Assembly: GCA_050304175.1 (NCBI GenBank)
Contig: JBNLDE010000053.1
Span: 4,293 to 68,292, forward strand
Origin: JAIOIW01 sp050304175
GTDB lineage: Bacteria; Pseudomonadota; Alphaproteobacteria; Rhizobiales; Rhizobiaceae
DNA: 64,000 bases
Reading direction: 5' to 3'
Each line of letters begins with the position of its first letter. The first letter of the stretch is position 1. The translations under genes and the position numbers were made by a program. Shown one piece after another: positions 35,330 through 44,542 of this stretch. A model generated the notes under the pieces. That model was not told the DNA's origin. It was given only the letters and a program-made list of their open reading frames with translations, and ran no database searches.

Positions 35330-37054
35330 TCAACGATACGCGGCAAGCAACGCCCCACTTTCGTGGCCGAATTCGGGCCGAATGCCAAGTAGCGGTGCGG
35401 AACGGCGTATTATCGCGCCAACCGTCGGCGCTGCATTCATGCCCGCCGTTGCCCCAACACCCGCTTTTTCCGGCTTTGGCTCGTCCAGGATCACAAGAAC
35501 AATGTATTTCGGGTTATCGGCGGGGAATCCGGACAGAAAGGCGTTGAACCGCTTGGAAGAGGTATAGCGGCCATTGACCACCTTTTCCGCCGTACCGGTC
35601 TTGCCACCCACGAAATAGCCGGGAACATCGGCGCGCCGCCCCGATCCTTTCTCAACATTGAGCCGGAACAGATAGCGCATTGCCATGCTGGTGCGCGGAT
35701 CGAGAACCTGCTCGGACTCGGCATCGACTTCAGCGCGCGACCGCGGCAGGAAACTCGGCTGGATCAGCCGGCCGCCATTGAGCACCGTCGCCGCCGCCAT
35801 CGCCGTCTGCAACGGCGTTGTGGCGACGCCATGACCGAAGGAGATCGTGATCGAATTGAGTTTCTTCCACTCTTTCGGCTGGGTCGGCGTGGCCACTTCT
35901 GGAAGTTGGGTGTGCATCCGCGTCAGCAGGCCGATCCGCGTCAGAAAGGCACGATGGTTTTCCGTGCCGATCTTGTCGGCCATCTTGGCCGTGCCGATAT
36001 TCGACGAATAGATGAAAATCTCCGGCACCGAGAGAGGGCGGTGCTTTCCGTGGAAATCGTGGATCGTAAAGCGGGCGATCCGGATCGGTTTCGACGCGTC
36101 GAAACGATCGTCGATCTTGACCAGCCCGGAATCGAGCGCCATGGCCGTGGTAAAGGCCTTGAAGGTCGACCCCATCTCGAACACGCCGGCCGACATCCGG
36201 TTCAACCGGTCCTTGTCGTTGGCGTTGAACGGATTGTTCGGGTCGAAATCGGGAAGCGACGCCATGGCGATGACTTCACCCGTATTAGCATCGAGCACCA
36301 CGCCGCCGGCCGCGATCGTGTGGAACCGCTCCATCGCCCGGATCAGCTCGTCATGCAGTACGTGCTGGACGCGCAGATCGATCGACAGGGCGACAGGTTC
36401 CAGATCGCGTGCGGTCGCCAGCCCGACATCCTGCAGGTCGGCCAATCCCTGGTCGTCGATGAACTTTTCCATTCCCGCGATGCCCTGGTTGTCGATATTG
36501 ACCAGACCGAGAATGTGGGAAGCGGTCGCGCCGCCGGGATAAAAGCGGCGCTTTTCCGATCTGAATCCGAGACCAGGAATGCCGAGACGGTGGATTTGCG
36601 CCTGCTGGCTGGGCGTCAGTTCGCGCTTCAGCCAGACGAACCCGGCATCGCTCTTGAGCTTGCGGTAGATCTGTTCGTAGTCGAGATCGGGCAGGACCTG
36701 GGAGAGTTGCTCGATCGCCTCGTCCGCGTCGACGATGCGGCGCGGCTCCGCAAACAGGGACGCGGTGGTGATGTCGGTGGCGAGCACGATGCCGTTGCGG
36801 TCGACAATGTCGGGCCGCGAGGTCAAGCGGTGACCCGCCGTTTGGTGGCTGTCGGCCGAGCTATCTATTTCGGCCAGCCACGCCAAACGGATCCCGATCG
36901 CGCCATAGAGCGCCAGGAACACCGCCATGGTCATGAAAAGACGTGCGCGCGCCCGCGCCCCGGTGAACTTGCGCGTGCCGTCGACGACGATTCGGTCGCC
37001 GGTCGACGCGGCCTGTCCGCGCCCGCCCAGCCAGGAGAACCAGCCGGCCGTCAT
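35330..37054 (-). CDS. ftsI: peptidoglycan D,D-transpeptidase FtsI (PBP3)
   Basis: A class B penicillin-binding protein of 574 residues that cross-links septal peptidoglycan. One N-terminal membrane anchor (about 37-55), a pedestal domain, then the transpeptidase domain with the active-site serine in STFKAF, the SSN motif (YSSNIGTA) and KTG (GGKTGTAEKV). The start overlaps the ftsL stop (ATGA at 37051-37054). Confidence 0.95.
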   Translation of the reverse strand: MTAGWFSWLGGRGQAASTGDRIVVDGTRKFTGARARARLFMTMAVFLALYGAIGIRLAWLAEIDSSADSHQTAGHRLTSRPDIVDRNGIVLATDITTASLFAEPRRIVDADEAIEQLSQVLPDLDYEQIYRKLKSDAGFVWLKRELTPSQQAQIHRLGIPGLGFRSEKRRFYPGGATASHILGLVNIDNQGIAGMEKFIDDQGLADLQDVGLATARDLEPVALSIDLRVQHVLHDELIRAMERFHTIAAGGVVLDANTGEVIAMASLPDFDPNNPFNANDKDRLNRMSAGVFEMGSTFKAFTTAMALDSGLVKIDDRFDASKPIRIARFTIHDFHGKHRPLSVPEIFIYSSNIGTAKMADKIGTENHRAFLTRIGLLTRMHTQLPEVATPTQPKEWKKLNSITISFGHGVATTPLQTAMAAATVLNGGRLIQPSFLPRSRAEVDAESEQVLDPRTSMAMRYLFRLNVEKGSGRRADVPGYFVGGKTGTAEKVVNGRYTSSKRFNAFLSGFPADNPKYIVLVILDEPKPEKAGVGATAGMNAAPTVGAIIRRSAPLLGIRPEFGHESGALLAAYR

Positions 37055-37422
37055 GGCCTGACGCTTCCCGTCTTGACGTTGTCATGGCCGGTTGCGGCCA
37101 TCGCCTCCGTCAGACCGTCGTCGCCGGTCGGGTCGGGCAGCCGTGGCGGAATGTCGGAAAGCTCGATCACCTGGCCTGGCTCGATCTGCTTCAGGTGCAA
37201 CTGGTCCTGATAGGTGTCAGCCAGTGTTTGCAGCCGGTCGGGCTGGGTCAGCAACGCCCAATCTGCTTTCAGGACGTCGATTGTCTCTTCCTCGTACTTG
37301 ATCTGCCGCTCCAGCCGGCCGATCTCGCGCTTTGTCCCCTCGGTCTCATGCTTGGTGCGGTAGGTGAAGGCGGCGGCGGATACCATGACCGCGATCAGTA
37401 TCATGTCGGAAGTGCGAAACAT
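37051..37422 (-). CDS. ftsL: cell division protein FtsL
   Basis: A 123-residue bitopic protein of the divisome. Short N-terminus, membrane helix at about residues 7-20, then a coiled-coil segment (about 27-60, EGTKREIGRLERQIKYEEE) and the region LTQPDRLQTLADTYQDQL that is typical of alphaproteobacterial FtsL. It lies 6 bases after rsmH and is coupled to ftsI. Sequence conservation in FtsL is low, and position supports the call. Confidence 0.9.
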   Translation of the reverse strand: MFRTSDMILIAVMVSAAAFTYRTKHETEGTKREIGRLERQIKYEEETIDVLKADWALLTQPDRLQTLADTYQDQLHLKQIEPGQVIELSDIPPRLPDPTGDDGLTEAMAATGHDNVKTGSVRP

Positions 37423-37428
37423 CGGCGT

Positions 37429-38445
37429 TCACCTGCGCGTTGCGGGAAGTGCGGGCAGCCTGGGCAACCCGAACAGGGAAAGATCTGCGGCTCGCGCCGG
37501 CGCCGCCGTGCGCAGGCCGGCGCGCAATTTGGCCGAGCGTGAGCGCGGATTGGCTTCCGCTTCGGCCGCCGAGGCAGCAACAACGCCGCCCCTCTTGTCG
37601 AAGGTCGGCACGGTGGCCGCCGTTTCCGGCAGATGGCGTGAGCCGCCGCCCGAGGACGAGCGGTCCTGGAAGAAGCGCTTGACGATGCGATCCTCGAGCG
37701 AATGGAAGGTCACGACGACCAGCCGGCCGCCCGTTTTCAGTGCGCGCTCGGCTGCCAAAAGGGCGTTTGCCAACTCGCCGAGCTCGTCGTTGACATAGAT
37801 GCGCAACGCCTGAAACACCCGTGTCGCCGGGTGGATCCTGTCGTCATGCTTGCGCCCGATGGTCGCCTCGATCGCCTGCGCCAAATCGCCGGTGGACAGG
37901 AACGGTTTTTCGCTCCGGCGTTTCTCGATCATCCGCGCGATGCGCCCGGCATGGCGCTCCTCGCCCAGGAAGCCGAAGATGCGCGTCAGGTCGCCTGGCT
38001 TGAACGTGTTGACGACGTCGGCCGCGGTCACCCCGGATTGCGCCATGCGCATGTCCAGCGGGCCGTCGTGGCGAAACGAAAAGCCGCGCTCGGCCTCGTC
38101 GATTTGCATGGACGAGACGCCGATATCGAGCACGACGCCGTCGAGTGGTTCGCCGCACAACGTGTCGAGCGCGGAGAACGGGCCTGCGGCAAAACGGAAA
38201 CGACCGGGAAATTCGCTCTCCATCGCCTGCGCCGCTGCCGCGGCATCAGGGTCGCGATCGATACCGATCACGTGGGCGCCGCGTTCGAGGATCGCGCGCG
38301 AATAACCGCCTGCGCCGAAGGTGCCGTCGCAGATCAGGTCGCCCGGATGCAGATCGAGTCCGTCCAGGACCTCCGGCAGAAGAACCGGAATGTGGCGGGC
38401 CGGTCCGCCACCGGCGCCCTTGAGGCCGCCGGGGCCCGCCATCAT
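37429..38445 (-). CDS. rsmH: 16S rRNA (cytosine(1402)-N(4))-methyltransferase
   Basis: A 338-residue SAM-dependent methyltransferase (MraW) that modifies C1402 of 16S rRNA. N-terminal HIPVLLPEVLDGL, SAM motif DGTFGAGGYSRAIL, GVVLDIGVSSMQID, and the C-terminal VVTFHSLEDRIVKRFF. The ATG at 38445 overlaps the mraZ stop (ATGA at 38442-38445); a second ATG follows immediately. The last ~50 residues are Ala/Arg-rich. Confidence 0.95.
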   Translation of the reverse strand: MMAGPGGLKGAGGGPARHIPVLLPEVLDGLDLHPGDLICDGTFGAGGYSRAILERGAHVIGIDRDPDAAAAAQAMESEFPGRFRFAAGPFSALDTLCGEPLDGVVLDIGVSSMQIDEAERGFSFRHDGPLDMRMAQSGVTAADVVNTFKPGDLTRIFGFLGEERHAGRIARMIEKRRSEKPFLSTGDLAQAIEATIGRKHDDRIHPATRVFQALRIYVNDELGELANALLAAERALKTGGRLVVVTFHSLEDRIVKRFFQDRSSSGGGSRHLPETAATVPTFDKRGGVVAASAAEAEANPRSRSAKLRAGLRTAAPARAADLSLFGLPRLPALPATRR

Positions 38446-38909
38446 TCCGACGCTCCGCCAGGCCACGCCCTCGTAGCTGCCTGGCGTAGGTTCAAAAGCC
38501 GCGCACGCACCTGGTCGCGGTAATCGGCAAACCGGTCGGGCTCCCACATCTGAAAGAACCGGCCCCGACCGACAAAGGCGACTTGCGTCGTGATCCCGGT
38601 ATGTGCGCGGATGAAATCGGTCATGGTGATACGTCCCTCTCCGTCCAGCTTGAGGAACGCACCGTCGCCATGGGCGAAAAACGACATGTCGTCGGCGGTT
38701 TGCAGGAACGGGTCCTCCAGGCCGATCCGCTCCTCGTAGCGGTCGAGCAGGTCCAGCCCTCCAACGTCCATCGCCGGCATGTCGAGTGTGCGAAGAGCAT
38801 AGAGTTCCTGGTAGCCACGCTTTTGAAGCACCGAGCGGAAATGTGCCGGCACGGAAACCCGCCCCTTCGCATCGATCCTGTTGATGCCATTTGACAGAAA
38901 ACGGTCCAT
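38442..38909 (-). CDS. mraZ: transcriptional regulator MraZ
   Basis: A 155-residue protein with two SpoVT/AbrB-like swapped-hairpin domains, the first gene and autoregulator of the dcw cluster. First repeat at about residues 5-50 (INRIDAKGRVSVPAHFR), second at about 75-120 (LKLDGEGRITMTDFIR). ATG at 38909 fits the family start exactly; the longer open frame is not used. Four TGGG repeats lie about 190-220 bases upstream. Confidence 0.95.
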   Translation of the reverse strand: MDRFLSNGINRIDAKGRVSVPAHFRSVLQKRGYQELYALRTLDMPAMDVGGLDLLDRYEERIGLEDPFLQTADDMSFFAHGDGAFLKLDGEGRITMTDFIRAHTGITTQVAFVGRGRFFQMWEPDRFADYRDQVRARLLNLRQAATRAWPGGASE

Positions 38910-39320
38910 TGCGCGCGATTTCCGTTTCCGGCCCCCGATAGAGCTGCATGGCCCTCGCCGCGTCGCCGCGGCACCTCTGTTGTTCGCTGCCCCTGCCCGC
39001 AAGGACGGTGATACGTTCGCCCAGCGCGACTGCCCCCGCCGCGCACATAACCGAAACGCCCGCATGTACAGGATTGAAACTTCGAACTGTAAAAATGGGT
39101 ATCATGGGACAATATGGGCGTCAATGGGATCAGCTCGTCAAACGGCTCTGATTCCGCCGTCTGCGCGACATCGGAACCGGCCCGCCTGAAATGGTTTATG
39201 AGCCATTAAGTTTAACGAACGGTTAGGTATTGGAGCGAACCCTTCGCGCCGCCTTGCCCGCACTGTTCCCGGACCATAAAAGAGTCGCGACACTGATCTG
39301 GCCCGGAGACCGATCGCGCC
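38910..39320. other. mraZ / cystathionine lyase divergent intergenic region
   Basis: 411 bases without a convincing gene between divergent genes. It contains the MraZ-type repeats (39096-39129) and must hold the dcw promoter. On the minus strand, just inside the repeats, a TTTACA element followed 17 bases later by a weak -10-like hexamer (39095 to 39067) is a possible promoter. Nothing else was recognised. Confidence 0.55.
39096..39129 (+). promoter_or_regulatory. MraZ-box array (four TGGGN repeats)
   Basis: TGGG occurs at 39096, 39105, 39115 and 39125, spacing 9, 10 and 10 bases. The last three fit TGGGN-N5-TGGGN-N5-TGGGN exactly, the arrangement described for MraZ binding. The repeats read on the strand opposite to mraZ and lie 187-220 bases upstream of its start codon. 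Confidence 0.65.
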
Positions 39321-40439
39321 ATGACCGATACGACGGAACAACGCGCTGCGCGCCTCGCTCATCTGCGCGGCGAAAGGCTCGCCAAAGGCGATCCTGTCGC
39401 CCTGCCGCTCACCATGGCGTCGATGTTTCATCTGCCCGGCGACCCAGCCGGCGCAAACCAGTATGGCCGCTTTTCCAACGACACCTGGGACGCGCTCGAA
39501 GCAGCGCTCGGATTGCTCGAAGGCGCACCGGCTGTCATCTTCCCGTCCGGCATGGCGGCGATCTCCGCCGTCTTCATGGCATTGCTGAAGACAGGCGACC
39601 GGATCCTCTTGCCCGCGGATGGCTACTACACCACGCGTGTCTTCGCCGAGCGTTTCCTGGCACCGTTGGGCATATCGATCGACCTGAGGCCGACGTCGCA
39701 ATTCCTCGAAGGCGGGTTCGGCGGATACAGGCTGGTCTTCGTCGAAACGCCGTCAAATCCGGGTCTCGACCTGTGCGACATTGCTGCGATCGCGGGAGCG
39801 GCCCGCGCGGAGGGCGCAACGATCGTCGCCGACAACACGACCATGACGCCGCTCGGCCAGTCGCCGCTCGAACTCGGCGCCGACGTTGTCGTCTCGTCCG
39901 ACACCAAGGCGATCAACGGCCATTCCGACACGCTGTTCGGCCATGTCGCGAGCAACGACGCGGATGTCGTTGCGGCGGTGAAGGACTGGCGCAAACTGGC
40001 TGGCGCCATCCCCGGCGCCTTCGAAGCCTGGGCGGTGCACCGCGGGCTTCAGACGCTGGACGTACGTTTCGAGCGCATGTGCGCGACAGCCGCCATGATC
40101 GCCGGAAAACTGGCGGACCATCCAGCGGTCGACGCCGTGCGTTTTCCCGGCTTGCAGACCGATCCGTCCCATGAAATCGCCACCCGCCAGATGCGGCGCT
40201 TCGGCTTCCTGGTCGGGGTCACCTTTGCCGACGCCAAAACCGCCGAGCGCTTCATCGACGATTGCCCGATGATCCAGCCGGCGACCTCCTTTGGCGGCGT
40301 GCACACATCGGCCGAACGCCGCGCCCGTTGGGGCGACGCAGTCGCGCCGGGTTTCGTGCGCCTGTCGATCGGCTGCGAACCGGCCACCCAATTGTGGTCG
40401 GAAATGAAGGCGACGCTCGACGCCATCGCGAGAGGGTAG
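39321..40439 (+). CDS. PLP-dependent trans-sulfuration enzyme, cystathionine gamma-lyase type
   Basis: A 372-residue fold-type I PLP enzyme of the Cys/Met metabolism family. Cofactor motifs are the substrate-side FPSGMAAISAV, the Asp171 that pairs with the pyridine nitrogen (VADNTT), and the Schiff-base Lys196 in SSDTKAINGHSD. It is shorter than typical cystathionine gamma-synthases (about 390-400). It is probably a cystathionine gamma-lyase, but gamma-synthase or related lyase activity cannot be excluded. It stands alone between mraZ (divergent) and rnpB (convergent, stop 3 bases from the RNA 3' end). Confidence 0.82.
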   Translation: MTDTTEQRAARLAHLRGERLAKGDPVALPLTMASMFHLPGDPAGANQYGRFSNDTWDALEAALGLLEGAPAVIFPSGMAAISAVFMALLKTGDRILLPADGYYTTRVFAERFLAPLGISIDLRPTSQFLEGGFGGYRLVFVETPSNPGLDLCDIAAIAGAARAEGATIVADNTTMTPLGQSPLELGADVVVSSDTKAINGHSDTLFGHVASNDADVVAAVKDWRKLAGAIPGAFEAWAVHRGLQTLDVRFERMCATAAMIAGKLADHPAVDAVRFPGLQTDPSHEIATRQMRRFGFLVGVTFADAKTAERFIDDCPMIQPATSFGGVHTSAERRARWGDAVAPGFVRLSIGCEPATQLWSEMKATLDAIARG

Positions 40440-40441
40440 AA

Positions 40442-40876
40442 GTGTCAGCCGGCCTGTAAGCCGGGTTCTGTATGGCCCGCGCCGAGGCGCGAACGTGGCG
40501 GCCATTCATCTGGGAACGCCATTGCCGGCGCCCTCTTGCAACCTACCCGGATGACTGGGCTAGAAACCGCCCCGGAGTTGCCTCCGCGCCATCCCTATTC
40601 GGTCTTGCTCCCGGTGGGGTTTACCGTGCCGCTCCCGTTACCGGCAGCGCGGTGGGCTCTTACCCCACCCTTTCACCCTTGCCCCGCCAGCATTCCGGTT
40701 CGCGTCGCAGGACACGCGCGAACCGGAATGCAGGCGGGGCGGTTTGCTTTCTGTGGCACTTTCCCTGGGGTTGCCCCCGCCGGCCATTAACCGGCACCGT
40801 GTTTCCGTGGAGCCCGGACTTTCCTCGACTGCGGCCTTTCGGCACCTGCAATCGCGGCCGCCCGGCCGGCTGACGC
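40442..40876 (-). ncRNA. rnpB: RNase P RNA (bacterial class A)
   Basis: The catalytic RNA of RNase P, which matures tRNA 5' ends. On the minus strand the ends pair as P1 (40874-40864 with 40454-40444). The universal core elements are present: GAGGAAAGTCC (40826-40816), the AGTGCCACAGAAA element (about 40759-40747) and near the 3' end ACAGAACCCGGCTTA. A TATCTA hexamer at 40885-40880 would place the start near 40874. End positions are good to a few bases. Length about 431-435, normal for alphaproteobacteria. Confidence 0.93.
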
Positions 40877-40912
40877 GCCTAGATAGGCGGTCGGACCCGC
40901 CAAATGCAAATG

Positions 40913-40945
40913 AAAAAGGCCGCCGCCCGGCATCGGGCGACGGCC
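40913..40945 (-). terminator. intrinsic terminator of the lytic transglycosylase gene
   Basis: A 12-bp stem with one mismatch (40918-40929 with 40934-40945, loop GCAT) is followed on the minus strand by TTTTTCATTTG. It lies 22 bases after the transglycosylase stop and just upstream of the rnpB promoter. Confidence 0.75.
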
Positions 40946-40967
40946 CCGTCGCTCGGGTGCCCGGTAC

Positions 40968-41543
40968 TCAGCCGTTGCGCATGTGCCGCTTGACCTTGGC
41001 ACAATAGCGCGCCGAAACCGGGTTCATGCGCTTCGCGCCATGGCCGGCATTGTACTTCAGGATCGTGCCGCAGACCGATCCGCCGCCGAGCTTGTGCGCG
41101 CCAGCGAGGTATTTCATGCCGTACTTGATGTTGGTCTCGGGATTGTAGAGTCCCTTGGTGCTGCCCGAATATCCCATGGCGCGCGCCGTCGAGGGTTTGA
41201 TCTGCATCAGCCCGACCTCGCCGGCGCTTCCATGCGCGCTCGCCCGGTAGTTGCTTTCGACGCGGATGACCGCGTGGGCAAGCGCGACCGGCACGCCGTA
41301 GGCCTTGGCATAGCGGTTGATCAGCACGCCATAGCTGCCGGCGCGGCCCGAGGCATGTGCGGTTTTCGCGTTGGCATGCCCGGCCAGACCAACTGTCCCG
41401 CTTTTCACCGATCCCGCCGCCGTGACCTGAAGGCCGGCCGTGTAGAAATCGATCGTGCCCTCTGCAGAGGCTGCCCCAGAAAATGTGGCGGAAATCGCCA
41501 GTCCGGCGGCCATGGCCACCGCGAAGGTGTTCTTCTTTTTCAT
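40968..41543 (-). CDS. secreted lytic transglycosylase, SLT family
   Basis: A 191-residue periplasmic enzyme that cleaves peptidoglycan glycan strands with 1,6-anhydro end formation. Signal peptide residues 1-27 (cleavage near ASA), then a short linker and a compact SLT domain (about 70-190) with catalytic Glu96 in VIRVESNY, the GEVGLMQIKPSTA motif and ILKYNAGH. ATG at 41543 gives the signal peptide; the frame upstream to 41678 is rejected. It sits immediately upstream of rnpB on the same strand. Confidence 0.9.
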   Translation of the reverse strand: MKKKNTFAVAMAAGLAISATFSGAASAEGTIDFYTAGLQVTAAGSVKSGTVGLAGHANAKTAHASGRAGSYGVLINRYAKAYGVPVALAHAVIRVESNYRASAHGSAGEVGLMQIKPSTARAMGYSGSTKGLYNPETNIKYGMKYLAGAHKLGGGSVCGTILKYNAGHGAKRMNPVSARYCAKVKRHMRNG

Positions 41544-41731
41544 GATTACCTGTCTTGGATGCACTGCACCATTTCTGCAGTGGATTGACATTGAACGAAC
41601 CAGGCTGGCCCTCTTGGATGACCAACCCGAAGTGCAATTCGTATGATGAGGCAATGAGTTGAGAGTTTGACTGGGCAAATCACTTTCGGTTACAGACTAT
41701 TTCGCAGGTGCAAAATGATCGTGACCGGCGC

Positions 41732-42490
41732 CTAGGTGGCCAGCAGCCCGCTCAACAGGGCGTGCAGCGTTTCGACGGTCGACCGGTCAGCCATGCCGTC
41801 GACCCGGGCCGGCCGGAAGTGACGCTGGAACGCCTCCACGACGGCGCGCATGCGCGCGTCAAACCGTCCGCTGATCTCGACGCCGTAACCGTAAAGCGCC
41901 AGCATCGATTGCAGCGCCTCGACCGGCGGACCGGAATCGCCTTCCGACAAGATCGGCCCCTCGGCGATCGCGACCGGCTCCACGAAGCGGCCGATCCCGG
42001 CCTCGGCGAGAACGCGCCAGGGAAAGTTCTCGCCCGGGTCGAGCTTGCGCCCCGGCGCGACATCGGAATGGGCGAGCACCCGTTCCGGCGCGATGCCGTA
42101 CCGGTCGACGATACCTCGTGACAACTCGGTCACGGCGGCTATCTGCGCCGGCGGGAAACCGGGCAGTCCGCCCGGATGGCCCGGATTGACGATCTCGATC
42201 CCGACCGAGCAGGAATTGATGTCGGTCTCGCCGGCCCATTGGCTGGCGCCGGCATGCCAGGCGCGGTCGCTCTCGCGGACCATTTGCACGATCCGCCCGT
42301 CCTCGTGGACGATATAGTGGCACGAAACCTCGCTGGCCGGATCGCACAGCCAGGCCTCGGCCCCCGGCCCGTCCGGCATGCCGGTATAATGCAGCAGCAG
42401 GATCGACACATGCTTGCCGTCGCGCCGGTCGCCGAAATTGGGAGACGGGCGGACCTCGGCGCCGCGATGGTCCGGCGCAAACCCGCTCAT
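41732..42490 (-). CDS. N-acetylmuramoyl-L-alanine amidase (AmpD-like) with peptidoglycan-binding domain
   Basis: A 252-residue amidase_2 zinc enzyme. Zinc-site features are ILLLHYTGMPDG (first His) and VLAHSDVAPGRKLDPG (last His with Asp), with the WHAG motif between. A C-terminal peptidoglycan-binding domain lies at about 180-250 (GPPVEALQSMLALYGYGVEISG). There is no signal peptide, so it probably recycles anhydromuropeptides in the cytoplasm, as AmpD does. The start overlaps the djlA-like stop (ATGA at 42487-42490). Confidence 0.9.
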   Translation of the reverse strand: MSGFAPDHRGAEVRPSPNFGDRRDGKHVSILLLHYTGMPDGPGAEAWLCDPASEVSCHYIVHEDGRIVQMVRESDRAWHAGASQWAGETDINSCSVGIEIVNPGHPGGLPGFPPAQIAAVTELSRGIVDRYGIAPERVLAHSDVAPGRKLDPGENFPWRVLAEAGIGRFVEPVAIAEGPILSEGDSGPPVEALQSMLALYGYGVEISGRFDARMRAVVEAFQRHFRPARVDGMADRSTVETLHALLSGLLAT

Positions 42491-43197
42491 GCCTGCACGC
42501 GTTCCTTCTCGATCGCCTCGTAGGCGACATTGAGCGCTGCAATCCGTTCGTTGGCGATAACGATGAATTCCTCGGGCACGCCGCGGGCAATTAGCCTGTC
42601 GGGATGGTTCTCGGTAACGAGCGCCCGGTACCGCTTCCTGACGGTTTCGAAATCGACGCCGCGTTCAAGTCCCAGCACGACATAGGGGTCGGCTGTACCG
42701 AGATCGACATGGCGCGCCGAGATACGCCGGAAGCCGGCCTCGTCGAAGCCGAAGATCGTGGAGACGCGCGCCAGGAATTCCATCTCGTTTTCGTGCAGCA
42801 GACCATCCGCCTTGGCGATGTGGAACAGCCCGTCGAGAATGTCCTCCATGACCGGGCATCCCGGCTCGCCAGATCCGCAAAGGTCGGTCATGCGCTGCGC
42901 ATAGGCCTCGAACCCGGCCACGTCCTGCGTGGCGAGGTTGTAGAGGCGGCTGACGTTGCGCCGTTCCGATTCGGGAACGTGAAAAATCTCCTGGAACGCG
43001 CGCACTTCGTCTTGGGTTACGATCCCGTCGGCCTTGGCCATCTTGGCCGACAGCGCGATCATCGCGATTGAAAAAGCGACCTGACGGCGGGTTTCGGGAT
43101 CGCCGGCAAATGCGGTGCGCACCGTCTCCACCACGCCCGAAAGCGCGTTGGACGACATGCGCGTCACGAACGCGCCGAATTTTGACCAGATCGACAT
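42487..43197 (-). CDS. djlA: DjlA-like co-chaperone (TerB domain plus J domain)
   Basis: A 236-residue protein with a TerB-like helical domain (about 35-155, IALSAKMAKADGIVTQDEV, then LFHIAKADGLLHENE) and a C-terminal J domain (about 168-230) with the HPD motif in TENHPDRLI that stimulates DnaK. No clear membrane segment is present at the N-terminus, unlike E. coli DjlA. It is translationally coupled to the amidase gene, a pairing seen across Rhizobiales. Confidence 0.88.
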   Translation of the reverse strand: MSIWSKFGAFVTRMSSNALSGVVETVRTAFAGDPETRRQVAFSIAMIALSAKMAKADGIVTQDEVRAFQEIFHVPESERRNVSRLYNLATQDVAGFEAYAQRMTDLCGSGEPGCPVMEDILDGLFHIAKADGLLHENEMEFLARVSTIFGFDEAGFRRISARHVDLGTADPYVVLGLERGVDFETVRKRYRALVTENHPDRLIARGVPEEFIVIANERIAALNVAYEAIEKERVQA

Positions 43198-43254
43198 GCG
43201 TCTGTTTAGAACATTGGCGCGCCAATTGGAATCAATTCCGGACCGACGGATTCG

Positions 43255-44241
43255 CTAGCTGTGCCCCATTACCGGGCGCGGCTTGTAAGCGGCTTCCAGT
43301 GACCGGATGGAGGCCGCGTCGAGTTTGACGTCCAGCGCCCCGATCGCCTCTTCGAGTTGGGCGATCTTGGTCACGCCGACGATTGGTGCGGTCACGAACG
43401 GCTTGGACAGCACCCAGGCGTAGGCGACCTGCGCCGGGCTGACGCCGAGCTTGGCCGCAACCTTCTCCACACGCGTCAGGATGGCGTAGTCCTGCGCGGA
43501 CCCGAAGAAACCGAGCGCCAGCGCATCGGTCGAGGCGCGTTTGGTCGCCTGGCCCTCCTTTGGCCGGTTGCCGGCCAGGAAACCGCGCGCGATCGGCGAC
43601 CACGGCACCACGCCGATCCCCTCGGCCTCGCAGTAGGGCATCATTTCGCGCTCTTCCTCGCGATAGGCGAGGTTGAAGAAGTTTTGCATCGCCACGAAGG
43701 GTTGGTATCCGCGCGCCTTTTGCATCTCGCGCAGTTTGGCGAACTGCCAGACCCACATCGACGAGGCCGCGACATAGCGCACCTTGCCGGTTTGCACGAC
43801 GGCCTCCAGCGCGTCGAGCATCTCGTCGAACTCCGTGTCCGGATCGAGACGGTGGACATAGAGCAGATCGACATAATCCATGCCCAGCCGTTCCAGGGAC
43901 TGGTCGATTTGGTCGAGAATGTGCTTGCGCGACAGACCGCGGTCGTTGGGCCGGCCTTCGCTCATGCGAAGCCCGACCTTGGTCGCGACAACCACTTCGT
44001 CGCGCCGCGCATAGGCCTTCAGCGCGCGGCCGGTGATCCGTTCGGAATCGCCGAAATTGTAGTGGTTGGCGGTATCGTAGAAGTTGATCCCGCCCTCGAC
44101 CGCCCTGCGGAAGAAGGGTTGTGCGGCCTCCTCGTCGATCACCCACGGATGGGTCGGCCCGCCTGGCGTGCCGAAACTCATGCACCCCAGGCAAAGCCTG
44201 GAAACCTTGAGACCTGTTTTACCAAGCCGGACATAATCCAT
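43255..44241 (-). CDS. aldo/keto reductase
   Basis: A 328-residue NADPH-dependent TIM-barrel oxidoreductase. Family landmarks are YDTANHYNFGDSE (catalytic Asp and Tyr), VVATKVGLRM (catalytic Lys), LLYVHRLDP (His), and the cofactor loop IVGVTKIAQLEEAI near the C-terminus. The N-terminus RLGKTGLKVSRLCLGCMSFG is typical of the AKR group that includes YajO and Tas. The substrate is unknown. It stands alone on the minus strand. Confidence 0.9.
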   Translation of the reverse strand: MDYVRLGKTGLKVSRLCLGCMSFGTPGGPTHPWVIDEEAAQPFFRRAVEGGINFYDTANHYNFGDSERITGRALKAYARRDEVVVATKVGLRMSEGRPNDRGLSRKHILDQIDQSLERLGMDYVDLLYVHRLDPDTEFDEMLDALEAVVQTGKVRYVAASSMWVWQFAKLREMQKARGYQPFVAMQNFFNLAYREEEREMMPYCEAEGIGVVPWSPIARGFLAGNRPKEGQATKRASTDALALGFFGSAQDYAILTRVEKVAAKLGVSPAQVAYAWVLSKPFVTAPIVGVTKIAQLEEAIGALDVKLDAASIRSLEAAYKPRPVMGHS

Positions 44242-44350
44242 CAGCCTGCTCCCTGCCGCGGTTCAGATTTCCGCCGCGAAGATAGGCAAGGGCCAGGACG
44301 GGGTCAAACGGGTTCGCGCCGACCACCGCCTTTGTCCGGCCGGCCCGCAA

Positions 44351-44542
44351 TCAGTTGGCGGGCATGGTCCGTTCGGACTTCTCGTCTGTCTTTTCAGGGG
44401 CCGCGCCAGGCGCATACTCTTGCATCGCCGGCTCCGAGCCCTGGTCGATGCTCTGCGTTTGCGTCTGGTCCTGGCCGGTGTCGGAACAGGCGGCAAGCGC
44501 CAGCGCCGACGCAGCGGCCAAAATAAGTGGGATCATACGCAT
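44351..44542 (-). CDS. small lipoprotein of unknown function
   Basis: A 63-residue protein with a lipoprotein signal (lipobox LAAC, Cys19) and a 44-residue hydrophilic mature part rich in Gln, Glu, Thr and Pro. AAGGAG lies 7 bases before the ATG, which supports a real gene. I do not recognise the family. Confidence 0.65.
   Translation of the reverse strand: MRMIPLILAAASALALAACSDTGQDQTQTQSIDQGSEPAMQEYAPGAAPEKTDEKSERTMPAN

Noticed and set aside
39138..39320. Short open frames between the MraZ repeats and the cystathionine lyase gene
   Set aside because: They are continuations or mirrors of frames inside the lyase gene, without their own start signals.
40660..40851. Small open frames within the RNase P RNA region
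   Set aside because: The region is fully explained by rnpB, whose conserved core elements are present on the minus strand.
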